This document shows positions 6,514-13,116 of a stretch of DNA of 13,116 nucleotides, one piece after another. The stretch is from Flammeovirgaceae bacterium UBA2338 (GTDB lineage Bacteria; Bacteroidota; Bacteroidia; Cytophagales; Cyclobacteriaceae). Position numbers and translations under genes: made by a program. The first letter of the stretch is position 1. Each line of letters starts with the position of its first letter. The stretch spans positions 1 through 13,116 of the forward strand of contig DDUM01000097.1 in the NCBI GenBank assembly GCA_002344795.1, given 5' to 3'. The notes under the pieces are model-generated. The model was not told where the DNA came from. It ran no database searches and saw only the letters and a program-made list of their open reading frames with translations.

Positions 6514-6765
6514 TTATTTTAATGAATCTCCTACGTAGGGTAAAAAGGCCATATGACGTGCTCTTTTTACTGCTTGAGAAACTCTTCTTTGGAATTTCCA
6601 GCTTGTACCTGTTAATCTGCGTGGCAATAATTTGCCTTGCTCATTAACAAACTTCATGAGAAAGTCGGGATCTTTATAATCGATGTACTTGATTCCGTTC
6701 TTTTTAAAGCGGCAGTACTTAGGTTTAATTTCTGCCCTCTTAATGGGTTCGTTTACTAATGTCAT
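6514..6765 (-). CDS. rpsR: 30S ribosomal protein S18 (bS18)
   Basis: Small-subunit protein bS18, which pairs with bS6 on the platform of the 30S subunit. The 83-residue protein contains the family core: YCRFKKNGIKYIDYKDPDFL (residues 17-36), then PRRLTGTSWKFQRRVSQAVK and the terminal RARHMAFLPYVGD. Only one cysteine remains (YCRF), so a zinc site of the kind seen in some S18 proteins is unlikely. Its ATG overlaps the rpsF stop by 4 nt (ATGA), which suggests translational coupling and matches the equimolar bS6:bS18 complex. As is usual in Bacteroidota, no ssb gene lies between rpsF and rpsR. Confidence 0.98.
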   Translation of the reverse strand: MTLVNEPIKRAEIKPKYCRFKKNGIKYIDYKDPDFLMKFVNEQGKLLPRRLTGTSWKFQRRVSQAVKRARHMAFLPYVGDSLK

Positions 6766-7136
6766 GCTGGTAGCTCCTCCTTGGCTGCGCGTTTTTCTTT
6801 GTTTTTCTTGAATTCTCCTTTGCGTCTGCGGGCATTGTATGCAACCGCATGTTTATCAAGCGCAGTAGTTAAAAAGCGCATTACTGATTCATCCCTTCTG
6901 TACTCTGTTTCCAAAGTGTGAATCAATTGGGTGTCTGCCGTAAATTCGACAAGGTTGTAAAACCCGGTAGACTTGTTCTGGATTGGATAGGCCAGCTTCT
7001 TCAGTCCCCATTGCTCTACATTGATCACCTCAGCTTTCGCATCGGTCAACACCTTCACGAACTTATCGACAGTATCCTTTGCCTGATCAACAGACAAAAC
7101 GGGATTCAAAATGAATACTGTCTCGTAATTTTTCAT
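6762..7136 (-). CDS. rpsF: 30S ribosomal protein S6 (bS6)
   Basis: Small-subunit protein bS6, the dimer partner of bS18 on the 30S platform. The 124-residue protein has the ferredoxin-like bS6 fold signature: MKNYETVFILNPVLS at the start, WGLKKLAYPIQNKSTGFYNL in the middle (residues 43-62), and YRRDESVMRFLTTALDKH near 79-96. The last 25 or so residues are a charged, Lys/Arg/Glu-rich tail (RRRKGEFKKNKEKRAAKEE), longer than the minimal fold and probably flexible. It is the first gene of the operon. The strong promoter lies 33 nt upstream of its ATG, leaving a leader of about 25 nt. Confidence 0.98.
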   Translation of the reverse strand: MKNYETVFILNPVLSVDQAKDTVDKFVKVLTDAKAEVINVEQWGLKKLAYPIQNKSTGFYNLVEFTADTQLIHTLETEYRRDESVMRFLTTALDKHAVAYNARRRKGEFKKNKEKRAAKEELPA

Positions 7137-7168
7137 TGTTATTTAGATAAGTTTTTAAAAATGAGGTG

Positions 7169-7199
7169 CAAAGATAGGAAAACCACCTCTTTTAACAAA
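7169..7199 (-). promoter_or_regulatory. Promoter of rpsF-rpsR-rplI (Bacteroidota sigma-A type)
   Basis: On the minus strand, TTTG (7199-7196) is followed after exactly 19 nt by TATCTTTG (7176-7169). This is a full match to the Bacteroidota consensus TTTG, 19-21 nt, TAnnTTTG. It lies 33 nt before the rpsF ATG, so the leader is short, about 25 nt, with no obvious room for a large autoregulatory structure. It is the best promoter in the window and a main clue to the phylum. Confidence 0.85.
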
Positions 7200-7226
7200 A
7201 GGGCAACGGAATCATTTAACTACCTC

Positions 7227-7246
7227 AAAAAGGCCTTTTCAAAGGC
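7227..7246 (-). terminator. Probable terminator after the coiled-coil protein gene
   Basis: Read on the minus strand, GCCTT, loop TGAA, AAGGC (7246-7233) forms a short stem directly followed by CTTTTTG (to 7226). It lies about 20 nt beyond the stop of the coiled-coil protein gene (7268) and 28 nt before the rpsF -33 box, so it would separate the two transcription units. The stem is short and the U-run is only five, so strength is uncertain. Confidence 0.55.
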
Positions 7247-7267
7247 ATTTCAAGGGTTTTTAAACTT

Positions 7268-8191
7268 TTATTTGACGGTAAAAGTGACCTGACCCATTTT
7301 GTAGCCATCGGTGTAGATATCTACCGTGTAGGTTCCGGATGCATACTCAGAGCCCTTTTCGTAAATAAAGCTCAGATGCTGACGGGTGTTGTCAAATAAA
7401 ATTTCCTGTGCCACGGTATAGAATTCTTCCTTTCCATCGAGCATAAATGTGCCCGATCCCTTCGCAACATCAAAAATGACTTGCCCGTTTTCATCGGTTA
7501 CTTTGATCATTATCTTTTTCCCTTCGATGGGCGCCACCTTATTTTCAGCAATGTTGAAATCCACCTTCAACGTTTCCAGTTGCTTGCTCCTGAAAGGGGA
7601 GGTACGCTCTTTTCCTCTGTTATTGACGGATACAACCGACACGTTTTCTGCTTTCAGCTGCGATGCAATGGCCACCTTATTGGCCAGCACATCTGTATTT
7701 TTTGCCAGCCGGTTGATGGAGTCACTCAGTTGATTCTGCGTGGTTTTTAGATTTCTGTTTTCAGAATATAATTCTTTGTTCAGGGACTTTAACTTTTCCA
7801 ATTCCACATCCTTGAGCTTGAGCAATTCCTGGTAGCCGTCCACGCGGTCTTTCAGTTCTTTGATATCACGGTTATACCGGATGCGACCTTGTTTCAACTC
7901 TGCATCTACCTCTGCCTTGGCTTTCTCCAATTCGGTGATATCTCCGCCCAACTTTTCTAACTCTGTTATTTTTTGATCCAGCTCTATCCGAATATCCTTC
8001 AACTGTTGCATGGTAGTGGCCAGGTCTTCTTCTGTAGTGGCCAATTGCTGGTTTACCTCTGCCTTATCCTGATAATCCAGGTAAATCTTTATACTCTGAA
8101 TGATTACAATGATAGACAACAGCGCAATGATAATGGCGGTCCTGTTGTTGGGCTTCTTGGTCTCTTCTGGTTGGGGTGTTACCTCACTCAT
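7268..8191 (-). CDS. Membrane-anchored coiled-coil protein, function unknown
   Basis: A 307-residue protein that I do not recognise as a named family. After a short polar, Pro-rich N-terminus it has a single hydrophobic segment (about residues 18-37, TAIIIALLSIIVIIQSIKIYL), then a long charged heptad-rich coiled coil (about 42-185, many Glu/Lys/Leu), and a C-terminal domain of alternating beta-like segments (about 195-307) ending GTYTVDIYTDGYKMGQVTFT, which may be an Ig-like or similar beta sandwich. The basic residues before the membrane segment are weak, but the likely topology is N-inside with coiled coil and beta domain in the periplasm (inference). It starts 50 nt after the methyltransferase stop on the same strand and may be the last gene of an apaG-methyltransferase unit. 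A structural or cell-envelope role is plausible but unproven. Confidence 0.85.
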   Translation of the reverse strand: MSEVTPQPEETKKPNNRTAIIIALLSIIVIIQSIKIYLDYQDKAEVNQQLATTEEDLATTMQQLKDIRIELDQKITELEKLGGDITELEKAKAEVDAELKQGRIRYNRDIKELKDRVDGYQELLKLKDVELEKLKSLNKELYSENRNLKTTQNQLSDSINRLAKNTDVLANKVAIASQLKAENVSVVSVNNRGKERTSPFRSKQLETLKVDFNIAENKVAPIEGKKIMIKVTDENGQVIFDVAKGSGTFMLDGKEEFYTVAQEILFDNTRQHLSFIYEKGSEYASGTYTVDIYTDGYKMGQVTFTVK

Positions 8192-8241
8192 AAATTCGTA
8201 TCGGTTTCGGGGTGTAAAAATAGAGGTTATTTCCCGGACTA

Positions 8242-9021
8242 TCAGAGGGATAACACAAAATGTTGTTTGTTGAGCGCGGGGTCAAAGAACAAGACACCAC
8301 ACCTAAAAAGATCAATACTACCGTACACCAGCTTGTGCTGATAGAGTTCTTTCCAGGCTTTTTCCATCTCTTCCGACCAGTGAATATCATCCACTACTAA
8401 AATGGATTTGTCGTTGAATCGCCTTACCAAAAGGTTGAAGTAACGCATAGTGGGTTCGTAACGATGGTTGGCATCCAGTAGGGCAAAGTTTATTTTCTTT
8501 GGATTTTGAAGAAACTCGGCAAGGGTGCTGTCAATATTGCCCTCAATTATTTGGATGTTTTGTTTTTCGAAAAGTTCAAAATGGGTAAGTGCAATATTGG
8601 CCAAAGCCTTACTTCCTTCAAACGTGTACACCTGTGCGTCCTTCTTTTCGGCAAGATAAAGGGTATTCAACCCCATCGAGGTGCCAAGCTCTACAATGTA
8701 TTTCGAGTCATTATAGCGAATGATGTGTTGGTACAATTGGGAAATGCCTTCAGGGCTCAGGCTGTTTTTTGCAATGTCCGCAATGGATTTCTTTCCATTG
8801 GGATTTATATGTGATCCGGCTCCGAGGTCTTCTGTCGCCACTTCTGTATTGTTGCTAACCAGCGAGCTTCGCAGTGCTTCAATTTGACTATGGGTGGGTG
8901 CCTTCCTGCTTTTTTTAATTACGTTTTTATAAAAATCAAAAAAGAAGGGGGAGTGAATGGAATGTTCGTCTACCTGATTGAGCCAGTGTGATAAATAAGA
9001 TCGGATGGGTTGTAATTTCAA
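8242..9021 (-). CDS. Class I SAM-dependent methyltransferase (O-methyltransferase-like)
   Basis: A 259-residue cytoplasmic protein with a Rossmann methyltransferase core. Motif I is YIVELGTSMGLNT (108-120), where Glu and the glycines bind SAM. The acidic ribose-binding residue ends the next strand in VYTFEGS (131-137, Glu135). LLDANHRYEP (181-190) is the motif IV region, and LVVDDIHWSEEME (208-220) resembles the metal-site segment of family 3 O-methyltransferases such as catechol or caffeoyl-CoA methyltransferases. The N-terminal EHSIHSPFFFDFY (19-31) is a signature I associate with a Bacteroidota group of these enzymes. The substrate cannot be read from the sequence. It lies 33 nt downstream of apaG on the same strand and 50 nt upstream of the coiled-coil protein gene. 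Confidence 0.85.
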   Translation of the reverse strand: MKLQPIRSYLSHWLNQVDEHSIHSPFFFDFYKNVIKKSRKAPTHSQIEALRSSLVSNNTEVATEDLGAGSHINPNGKKSIADIAKNSLSPEGISQLYQHIIRYNDSKYIVELGTSMGLNTLYLAEKKDAQVYTFEGSKALANIALTHFELFEKQNIQIIEGNIDSTLAEFLQNPKKINFALLDANHRYEPTMRYFNLLVRRFNDKSILVVDDIHWSEEMEKAWKELYQHKLVYGSIDLFRCGVLFFDPALNKQHFVLSL

Positions 9022-9054
9022 AATGCGAAAGTTGTTCTGCTCAGAGAGAACGAA

Positions 9055-9441
9055 TTAATTAAGTCGCAATGGCGCAACCATATGAAACTCAGGAACAGTG
9101 GCTTCAAACCGGGTTCCATCAACGATGCGTTCCATAAGGTAAAAGCCTACCATTTTTCCAATCCCTGATTTGAGATTGCAGCCCGAAACGTAATTGTGCG
9201 TTTGGTTGGGTTCCAGTATAGGTTGCTGTCCTACCACTCCTTCACCGTCTACTTCCCTGGAGTTGAATCCGGCATCAAATATTTGCCAGTGCCTTCTTAA
9301 GAGTTGAATGGTAAACTCACTCTGGTTTTCTATGGTAATTTTGTAAGTGAAGACATAGTGGTATTGGCTGGGACTGGAGTACGAGGGTTGGTACTCCGTT
9401 TCCACGCTTACTTTAATGCCTTCTGTGATTTCAGTTACCAT
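9055..9441 (-). CDS. apaG: ApaG family protein
   Basis: A 128-residue single-domain protein with the fibronectin type III-like ApaG fold. The name comes from the apaG gene next to apaH in enterobacteria, and annotations often say Co2+/Mg2+ efflux protein, although the biochemical role is not settled. The match is clear: YHYVFTYKITIENQS (residues 28-42), RRHWQIFDA, the glycine signature VDGEGVVGQQPIL (64-76), YVSGCNLKSGIGKMVGFY and the closing FHMVAPLRLN. I chose ATG 9441 (MVTEITEGIKVSVE), which gives the usual family length; an in-frame ATG at 9459 would add six residues. It is divergent from ung, with 98 nt between the starts, and is probably the first gene of the unit continuing into the methyltransferase. 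Confidence 0.95.
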   Translation of the reverse strand: MVTEITEGIKVSVETEYQPSYSSPSQYHYVFTYKITIENQSEFTIQLLRRHWQIFDAGFNSREVDGEGVVGQQPILEPNQTHNYVSGCNLKSGIGKMVGFYLMERIVDGTRFEATVPEFHMVAPLRLN

Positions 9442-9539
9442 TTCGGTCAAAAATATCAATTTTTTCTATTTTACTACCCTTTCTACTAGTTATACTAACT
9501 TATATTAAAGCCCATTAACCAAAAAATAGTTGCATAGGT

Positions 9540-10202
9540 ATGGATGTTAACATTGCTCCTTCGTGGAAGAAACGGCTCAGTGAAGAGTTTGATAAGCCTT
9601 ACTTTCAGGAGCTTACGGCTTTTGTAAAGGCAGAATACAGTCAGTACACTGTCTTTCCTCCGGGTAAGGAGATATTTCGTGCATTCGATAAGTGCGATTT
9701 TGACGGGGTCAAAGTGGTAATAATAGGACAGGATCCTTATCATGGGGCGGGTCAGGCCAATGGATTGTGCTTTTCCGTCAGGGAAGGGGTGAGAACGCCT
9801 CCCTCTCTTGTTAATATTTATAAAGAAATTAAAAATGACCTGGGTAAGCCGATTCCCTCTTCAGGCGAATTGGAGCGCTGGGCGATGCAGGGAGTACTGC
9901 TGCTCAATGCCACACTTACGGTGAGGGCTTCGTCACCGGGCTCCCATCAGAAAAAAGGATGGGAGGATTTTACTGACGCTGTCATAAAAAAAATTTCAGA
10001 CGAAAAGGAGAATGTGGTGTTTATCCTTTGGGGCGCTTATGCACAAAAAAAAGGAGAGGTGATTGATCGCAATAAACATCATGTTATCTCCTCTCCTCAT
10101 CCATCACCCTTCTCAGCCGACAGGGGTTTCTTTGGGAGTAAACCTTTCAGTAAAACCAATGCTTATTTGAAAAGTAAAGGCCTGACAGAGATCAATTGGT
10201 AA
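9540..10202 (+). CDS. ung: Uracil-DNA glycosylase, family 1
   Basis: Excises uracil from DNA after cytosine deamination or dUMP incorporation, starting base excision repair. The 220-residue protein has every family 1 signature: the water-activating motif GQDPYHGAGQANGLCFSV (63-80) with catalytic Asp65 and the YH pair, LLNATLTVRASSPGSH (121-136), and the DNA-intercalation motif HPSPFSADRGFFG (187-199) with catalytic His187. Length and ends are normal (MDVNIAPSW to TEINW). It is a single-gene unit divergent from apaG, with no clear consensus promoter in the 98-nt gap, and is followed 4 nt after the stop by a terminator-like hairpin. Confidence 0.98.
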   Translation: MDVNIAPSWKKRLSEEFDKPYFQELTAFVKAEYSQYTVFPPGKEIFRAFDKCDFDGVKVVIIGQDPYHGAGQANGLCFSVREGVRTPPSLVNIYKEIKNDLGKPIPSSGELERWAMQGVLLLNATLTVRASSPGSHQKKGWEDFTDAVIKKISDEKENVVFILWGAYAQKKGEVIDRNKHHVISSPHPSPFSADRGFFGSKPFSKTNAYLKSKGLTEINW

Positions 10203-10206
10203 AATA

Positions 10207-10268
10207 CTCACCCCATCCTGTCCTCGGTCATCCTCTTCCTTGGGAGAGGGAAGGGGTGAGGGAATTTT
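10207..10268 (+). terminator. Probable terminator of ung
   Basis: CTCACCCC (10207-10214) pairs exactly with GGGGTGAG (10253-10260), enclosing a 38-nt purine/pyrimidine-biased loop that can form an inner CCTCT/AGAGG stem. After GGAA comes TTTT (10265-10268). The position directly after the ung stop fits a terminator; the large loop and short U-run make it less certain. Strings of this CTCACCCC and GGGAGAGGG kind also occur as dispersed repeats in various bacteria, so a repeat origin is possible. Confidence 0.5.
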
Positions 10269-10321
10269 AAAAATCTGGATGCTGAAATAGTTTGATGAAT
10301 TTACTGAATCCAGCATCCAGA
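10265..10321 (-). terminator. Intrinsic terminator of lepB
   Basis: TCTGGATGCTG (10274-10284) and CAGCATCCAGA (10311-10321) are perfect 11-nt inverted arms with a 26-nt loop. On the minus strand the hairpin starts 2 nt after the lepB stop and is followed by TTTTTAAAA (10273-10265), a good U-run. A second copy of the arm motif occurs in part (ATCCAGCATCCAG at 10308-10320). The A/T tract is shared with the ung terminator facing the other way. Confidence 0.75.
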
Positions 10322-10323
10322 AT

Positions 10324-11763
10324 CTAGTTAATCACCTTAAAAAACCTGCTCCAGCGAATTCTGTCAAAGAACCCACCGTATTTATCGATAGACAACCAGA
10401 TAAAAAATGCCTTTCCTACGATGTGGTCTTCAGGAACAAACCCCCAGAACCTGGAGTCCAGTGAGTTGTGGCGATTGTCACCCATCATGAAGTAGTAGTT
10501 TTGCTTGAAGGTATATTCTTTTAATTCCTTTCCATCGATGGTTAATGTACTGTCAGTAAGTACCACGTTATCATTAAAATCATACAACTTAATGGTGTTG
10601 CCGTAAAACGCCAGGGTAGAGTCATTGATACTGATGGTCATCCCTTCTTTGGGTATGGTAAGCGGGCCATAATCGTCCGCATTCCATTTGCTGTATTTAG
10701 AAACAGGAAAAATCCTGGGATCGGCTCCACTCCCCATGCGGTAATCTTTGCTCACGGAAAGAACGTACGACAGTTGGCTTATCTCCTCTGCCTTTTGGTT
10801 GGTGAGAAACATTTGATACACGGCCTTGCCTTCTTCAGGTCTTCCAAGAAAAGTATAATCTTCAGGGTCGATGCCCAGATTATCTAAATTCCTTTCGTTG
10901 ATGGCATCCTTTGAAGTAACCAGATAGCTGTACTCCATTTCCGGTGGATTGGGCAATGGCTCTCCATTCACAATCACTTGTTGGTTTACTATTGTTAATT
11001 TATCTCCCGGTAGGGCCACACATCGCTTGATGTAATTGGTTTTAAGGTCTACCGGATATTCTTTGCCTTCGTTCAGTTCCTTGGGAGGCACGTTGAAGAC
11101 CACCACATCGCTGCGCTTTACTTTGCTGATGCCGGGCAATCTGTATTGCGGCAATTGCACCCAGTCGGTATAAGAGGGCAGGTCAGTAAACCATATTTTT
11201 TGATGTGTTAATGGCACTTGTATCGGTGTCTTTGGGGTACGCGTGCCGTAATGAAATTTGCTCACAAATAAAAAATCACCGACAAGAAGCGAATTCTCCA
11301 TGGACGGAGTGGGGATCGTATAGGCTTCCATGAGCAACCAGCGGATCAACGTGGCGGCCACCACAGCAAAAGCAATGGCTTCCGTCCATTCTGAAACAGC
11401 TGACTTTTTTTCTTCTTTCAGTTCGTCCAGCTTGCCCAGATAGATAACATCTTTTTTGAATCCGATGTAGGAAATGTAAACCGGCCCAATGAAAATGATC
11501 AGAAACTGGCTCATCAGAGATTTTTTACCGTAGCATCGTAGCAGGTCAAAGATCAGTACGTAAAAGGTGAAGATGTTGAGGATAGGAATAAAGAGGTAGA
11601 GTACCCAATAACTTGGTTTGCCCACGATTTTGATCAACCAGTATTCGCTGTAAATGGGGATCAGAGATTTCCACCCCTCTACATTGGCTTTTTCAAACAA
11701 CTTCCAGTATCCGATGGTAACGCCTATTCTAAAGATAAGCAGTATGATAATTATAGCAGTCAC
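10324..11763 (-). CDS. lepB: Signal peptidase I with N-terminal DUF5684-like membrane domain
   Basis: Type I signal peptidase (S26) cleaves signal peptides from exported proteins at the outer face of the inner membrane. The 479-residue protein has two parts. Residues 1-110 are hydrophobic, with about three membrane segments and the GWKSLIPIYSEYWLI pattern (30-44) of DUF5684-type domains. The peptidase begins with a membrane segment (about 127-145), then the catalytic Ser box YTIPTPSMENSLLVGD (Ser154), the Lys box YIKRCVALPGD (Lys246) and the box MGDNRHNSLDSRFWGFVP (427-444). The insert of about 170 residues between the last two is far larger than in E. coli LepB, as is common in Bacteroidota. 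The start is GTG 11763: a stop codon lies three codons upstream and the next in-frame Met is residue 84, past the first hydrophobic segments. It follows dapB by 52 nt. Confidence 0.95.
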   Translation of the reverse strand: MTAIIIILLIFRIGVTIGYWKLFEKANVEGWKSLIPIYSEYWLIKIVGKPSYWVLYLFIPILNIFTFYVLIFDLLRCYGKKSLMSQFLIIFIGPVYISYIGFKKDVIYLGKLDELKEEKKSAVSEWTEAIAFAVVAATLIRWLLMEAYTIPTPSMENSLLVGDFLFVSKFHYGTRTPKTPIQVPLTHQKIWFTDLPSYTDWVQLPQYRLPGISKVKRSDVVVFNVPPKELNEGKEYPVDLKTNYIKRCVALPGDKLTIVNQQVIVNGEPLPNPPEMEYSYLVTSKDAINERNLDNLGIDPEDYTFLGRPEEGKAVYQMFLTNQKAEEISQLSYVLSVSKDYRMGSGADPRIFPVSKYSKWNADDYGPLTIPKEGMTISINDSTLAFYGNTIKLYDFNDNVVLTDSTLTIDGKELKEYTFKQNYYFMMGDNRHNSLDSRFWGFVPEDHIVGKAFFIWLSIDKYGGFFDRIRWSRFFKVIN

Positions 11764-11815
11764 AGTGTTTCAGATGGTTAAAGCTTGCAAAGAAAAGTAA
11801 ATTTTACTGTTATTG

Positions 11816-12526
11816 TTAGAGTTTTAAGAAATCACCCATATGGAGAATGCCCTTTTTGTCCTGAATCCACTCCGCTACCAATAGCGCTCCCAACGCAAAT
11901 CCATCTCTGGAGTGCGCAGTGTGCTTAATTTCAATGTCATCAATAGCACTGGTATATTTCACCGTGTGGGTTCCCGGGGCAGGATCTTCTCTAAAGGAGT
12001 GAATAGCCAGCTCGTTTTCATTTTTACTATCTCCCTTCACCCAATTCTTCTTTCTACCCATTTTATGAAGTACACCCTCCGCCAGGGTAATGGCAGTGCC
12101 ACTGGGAGCATCCTTCTTTTGGGTGTGGTGGATTTCATCAATGGCCACATCATAGGCCGCATGTTTGTCCATCATTTCAGCGAGTATTTCATTCAGCTTA
12201 AAAAAGATATTGACACCCAGACTGAAATTGGATGCATATAACAACGTGCCGTTGTGATCCTTGCAACACGTTTCCACCTCATTTTTTCTCTCGAGCCACC
12301 CTGTAGTACCGCAGACCACGGGCACCTGGGCATCAAAGCATGCTTTTAAGTTGGTGATAACAGCATTGGGTTGAGAGAACTCAATGGCCACATCGGCTTC
12401 CTTAATTTTTAAAATTTCCGTTGGGTGGTCTGCATCTACCCTGGCAACTATGCGATGGTTCCGCTGCAAGGCAAAAACTTCTATGGCTTTTCCCATTTTG
12501 CCATATCCAATTAAAGCGATTTTCAT
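11816..12526 (-). CDS. dapB: 4-hydroxy-tetrahydrodipicolinate reductase
   Basis: Reduces 4-hydroxy-tetrahydrodipicolinate with NAD(P)H in the diaminopimelate/lysine pathway, which supplies peptidoglycan cross-links. The 236-residue protein has the N-terminal nucleotide-binding loop IGYGKMG (6-12), the CGTTGW segment (72-77) and ASNFSLGVN (98-106). The catalytic stretch is EIHHTQKKDAPSGTA (131-145), holding the His pair 133-134, Lys138 and the SGT substrate loop. The final KHTAHSRDGFALGAL is also conserved. It is shorter than E. coli DapB (273) because loops in the N-terminal half are reduced, which is usual in Bacteroidota. It starts 4 nt after the DUF5683 gene and is followed by lepB, so the three probably form one operon. 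Confidence 0.97.
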   Translation of the reverse strand: MKIALIGYGKMGKAIEVFALQRNHRIVARVDADHPTEILKIKEADVAIEFSQPNAVITNLKACFDAQVPVVCGTTGWLERKNEVETCCKDHNGTLLYASNFSLGVNIFFKLNEILAEMMDKHAAYDVAIDEIHHTQKKDAPSGTAITLAEGVLHKMGRKKNWVKGDSKNENELAIHSFREDPAPGTHTVKYTSAIDDIEIKHTAHSRDGFALGALLVAEWIQDKKGILHMGDFLKL

Positions 12527-12530
12527 GGCA

Positions 12531-13115
12531 TCAAAATTTGAATTTTAGCGCAAGTCCTGCACTCTGTCCGTTCAATGGATTGTTGTCGATCATGGGCTCC
12601 AATTTTACTTGCAGCTGGGGGTTGAGATCAAATTCTTTGAGGTGCGCATCAACATGCGCATCAACCAGTTGAAGAATATACCAGAACCCGGTGAGGATGG
12701 TAAAAAAGTCTCTTTCTCTTTTAGAGTCGTCCACAATTTTCCTCAATTGGGTTTCATTAAATCCTTGTGGGGACAGGGTGCCATCATCAAGTAAGTTGAA
12801 CAACTGACCCTTATAGGTCACGTACCGGTCCTGGTAGAAGGTTATAAAGAACACTCCCGTTGCAAATCCTCCGTAGACCAGGGGCACTTTCCAATACTTC
12901 TTATTGTAGATCTGGCCACTGCCTGGAAATATGGCGGAGTAGAGCAGGGCCTTCCTGGGATTAAACCTGTCCGCGTAGGTTTCTAAAGTAATGACCTTCT
13001 TACCGCGTTCAAGCCTTAAGGTGTCAGCAGGAATAGTAATTAAAGTATCCTGATCGGCCTGAGCGAACCCTAAAAGTGAACTGAATACAAAAAAAACAAT
13101 GAAAATGGAACGCAT
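12531..13115 (-). CDS. DUF5683 domain-containing exported or membrane protein
   Basis: A 194-residue protein of unknown function. It opens with a signal peptide, MRSIFIVFFVFSSLLGFAQA, with likely cleavage after residue 20. The DUF5683 hallmark follows: NPRKALLYSAIFPGSGQIYNKKYWKVPL (residues 52-79), including the PGxGQ(I)YN pattern shared with small TM2-like membrane proteins. Hydrophobic segments lie at about 76-94 and 137-150, so it is probably held in the inner membrane. The C-terminus ends in the aromatic, beta-like LALKFKF. The gene appears complete: ATG 13115 lies 1 nt from the window edge and the signal peptide is intact. In many Bacteroidota it sits between parA/parB and dapB-lepB; the parA/parB side would lie just beyond this window (established neighbourhood, not visible here). 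Confidence 0.88.
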   Translation of the reverse strand: MRSIFIVFFVFSSLLGFAQADQDTLITIPADTLRLERGKKVITLETYADRFNPRKALLYSAIFPGSGQIYNKKYWKVPLVYGGFATGVFFITFYQDRYVTYKGQLFNLLDDGTLSPQGFNETQLRKIVDDSKRERDFFTILTGFWYILQLVDAHVDAHLKEFDLNPQLQVKLEPMIDNNPLNGQSAGLALKFKF

Positions 13116-13116
13116 A

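Noticed and set aside
8184..8390. Minus-strand open frame between the methyltransferase and the coiled-coil gene
   Set aside because: Almost all of it overlaps the methyltransferase coding sequence in another frame and it shows no domain or initiation signal.
9448..9455. Minus-strand TATTTTTG as the apaG promoter -7 box
   Set aside because: It matches the consensus but is only 6 nt from the start codon and lacks a TTTG element at the right distance, so chance is likely in AT-rich sequence.
11796..11808. 13-nt palindrome AGTAAATTTTACT between dapB and lepB
   Set aside because: Short and purely AT-rich in the core, with no repeat elsewhere in the window and no terminator or promoter character; not worth a separate call.

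Overview
This looks like an ordinary chromosomal housekeeping segment of a Bacteroidota bacterium, most likely of the order Cytophagales (inference from protein families, no search run). Several families are characteristic of this phylum: DUF4290, DUF3109 and DUF5683 proteins, a signal peptidase I with an N-terminal DUF5684-like membrane domain, and rpsF-rpsR-rplI with no ssb between. Upstream of rpsF there is a textbook Bacteroidota promoter (TTTG, 19 nt, TATCTTTG), and start codons generally lack clear Shine-Dalgarno sequences. No transposase, integrase, CRISPR array, tRNA or rRNA was seen.

Layout. 1-1708 (minus): a DUF4290 gene overlapping the start of murA by 4 nt; murA runs off the left edge. 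1844-4093 (minus): a UvrD/PcrA-type DNA helicase. 4094-4545: a 452-nt gap between divergent genes, holding an unexpected row of inverted repeats. 4546-6016 (plus): a two-gene operon of a TcmP-like protein and a Cys-rich DUF3109 protein, separated by 1 nt. 6053-7136 (minus): ribosomal operon rpsF-rpsR-rplI with promoter and terminator. 7268-9441 (minus): apaG, a SAM methyltransferase and a membrane-anchored coiled-coil protein. 9540-10202 (plus): ung. 10324-13115 (minus): DUF5683 gene, dapB, lepB. The convergent ung and lepB ends each have a terminator hairpin, and the two hairpins share one A/T tract.

How the genes relate. murA and dapB both feed peptidoglycan synthesis (dapB through diaminopimelate/lysine), uvrD and ung are DNA repair, lepB handles protein export and rpsF/rpsR/rplI build the ribosome. 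The least understood parts are the TcmP-like/DUF3109 pair, the structured gap in front of it and the coiled-coil protein at 7268-8191. The clearest functional observation is that MurA carries Asp in place of the catalytic-loop Cys targeted by fosfomycin. I found nothing that amounts to a clearly new system; the TcmP-like/DUF3109 pair with its structured upstream region is the best candidate for a closer look.
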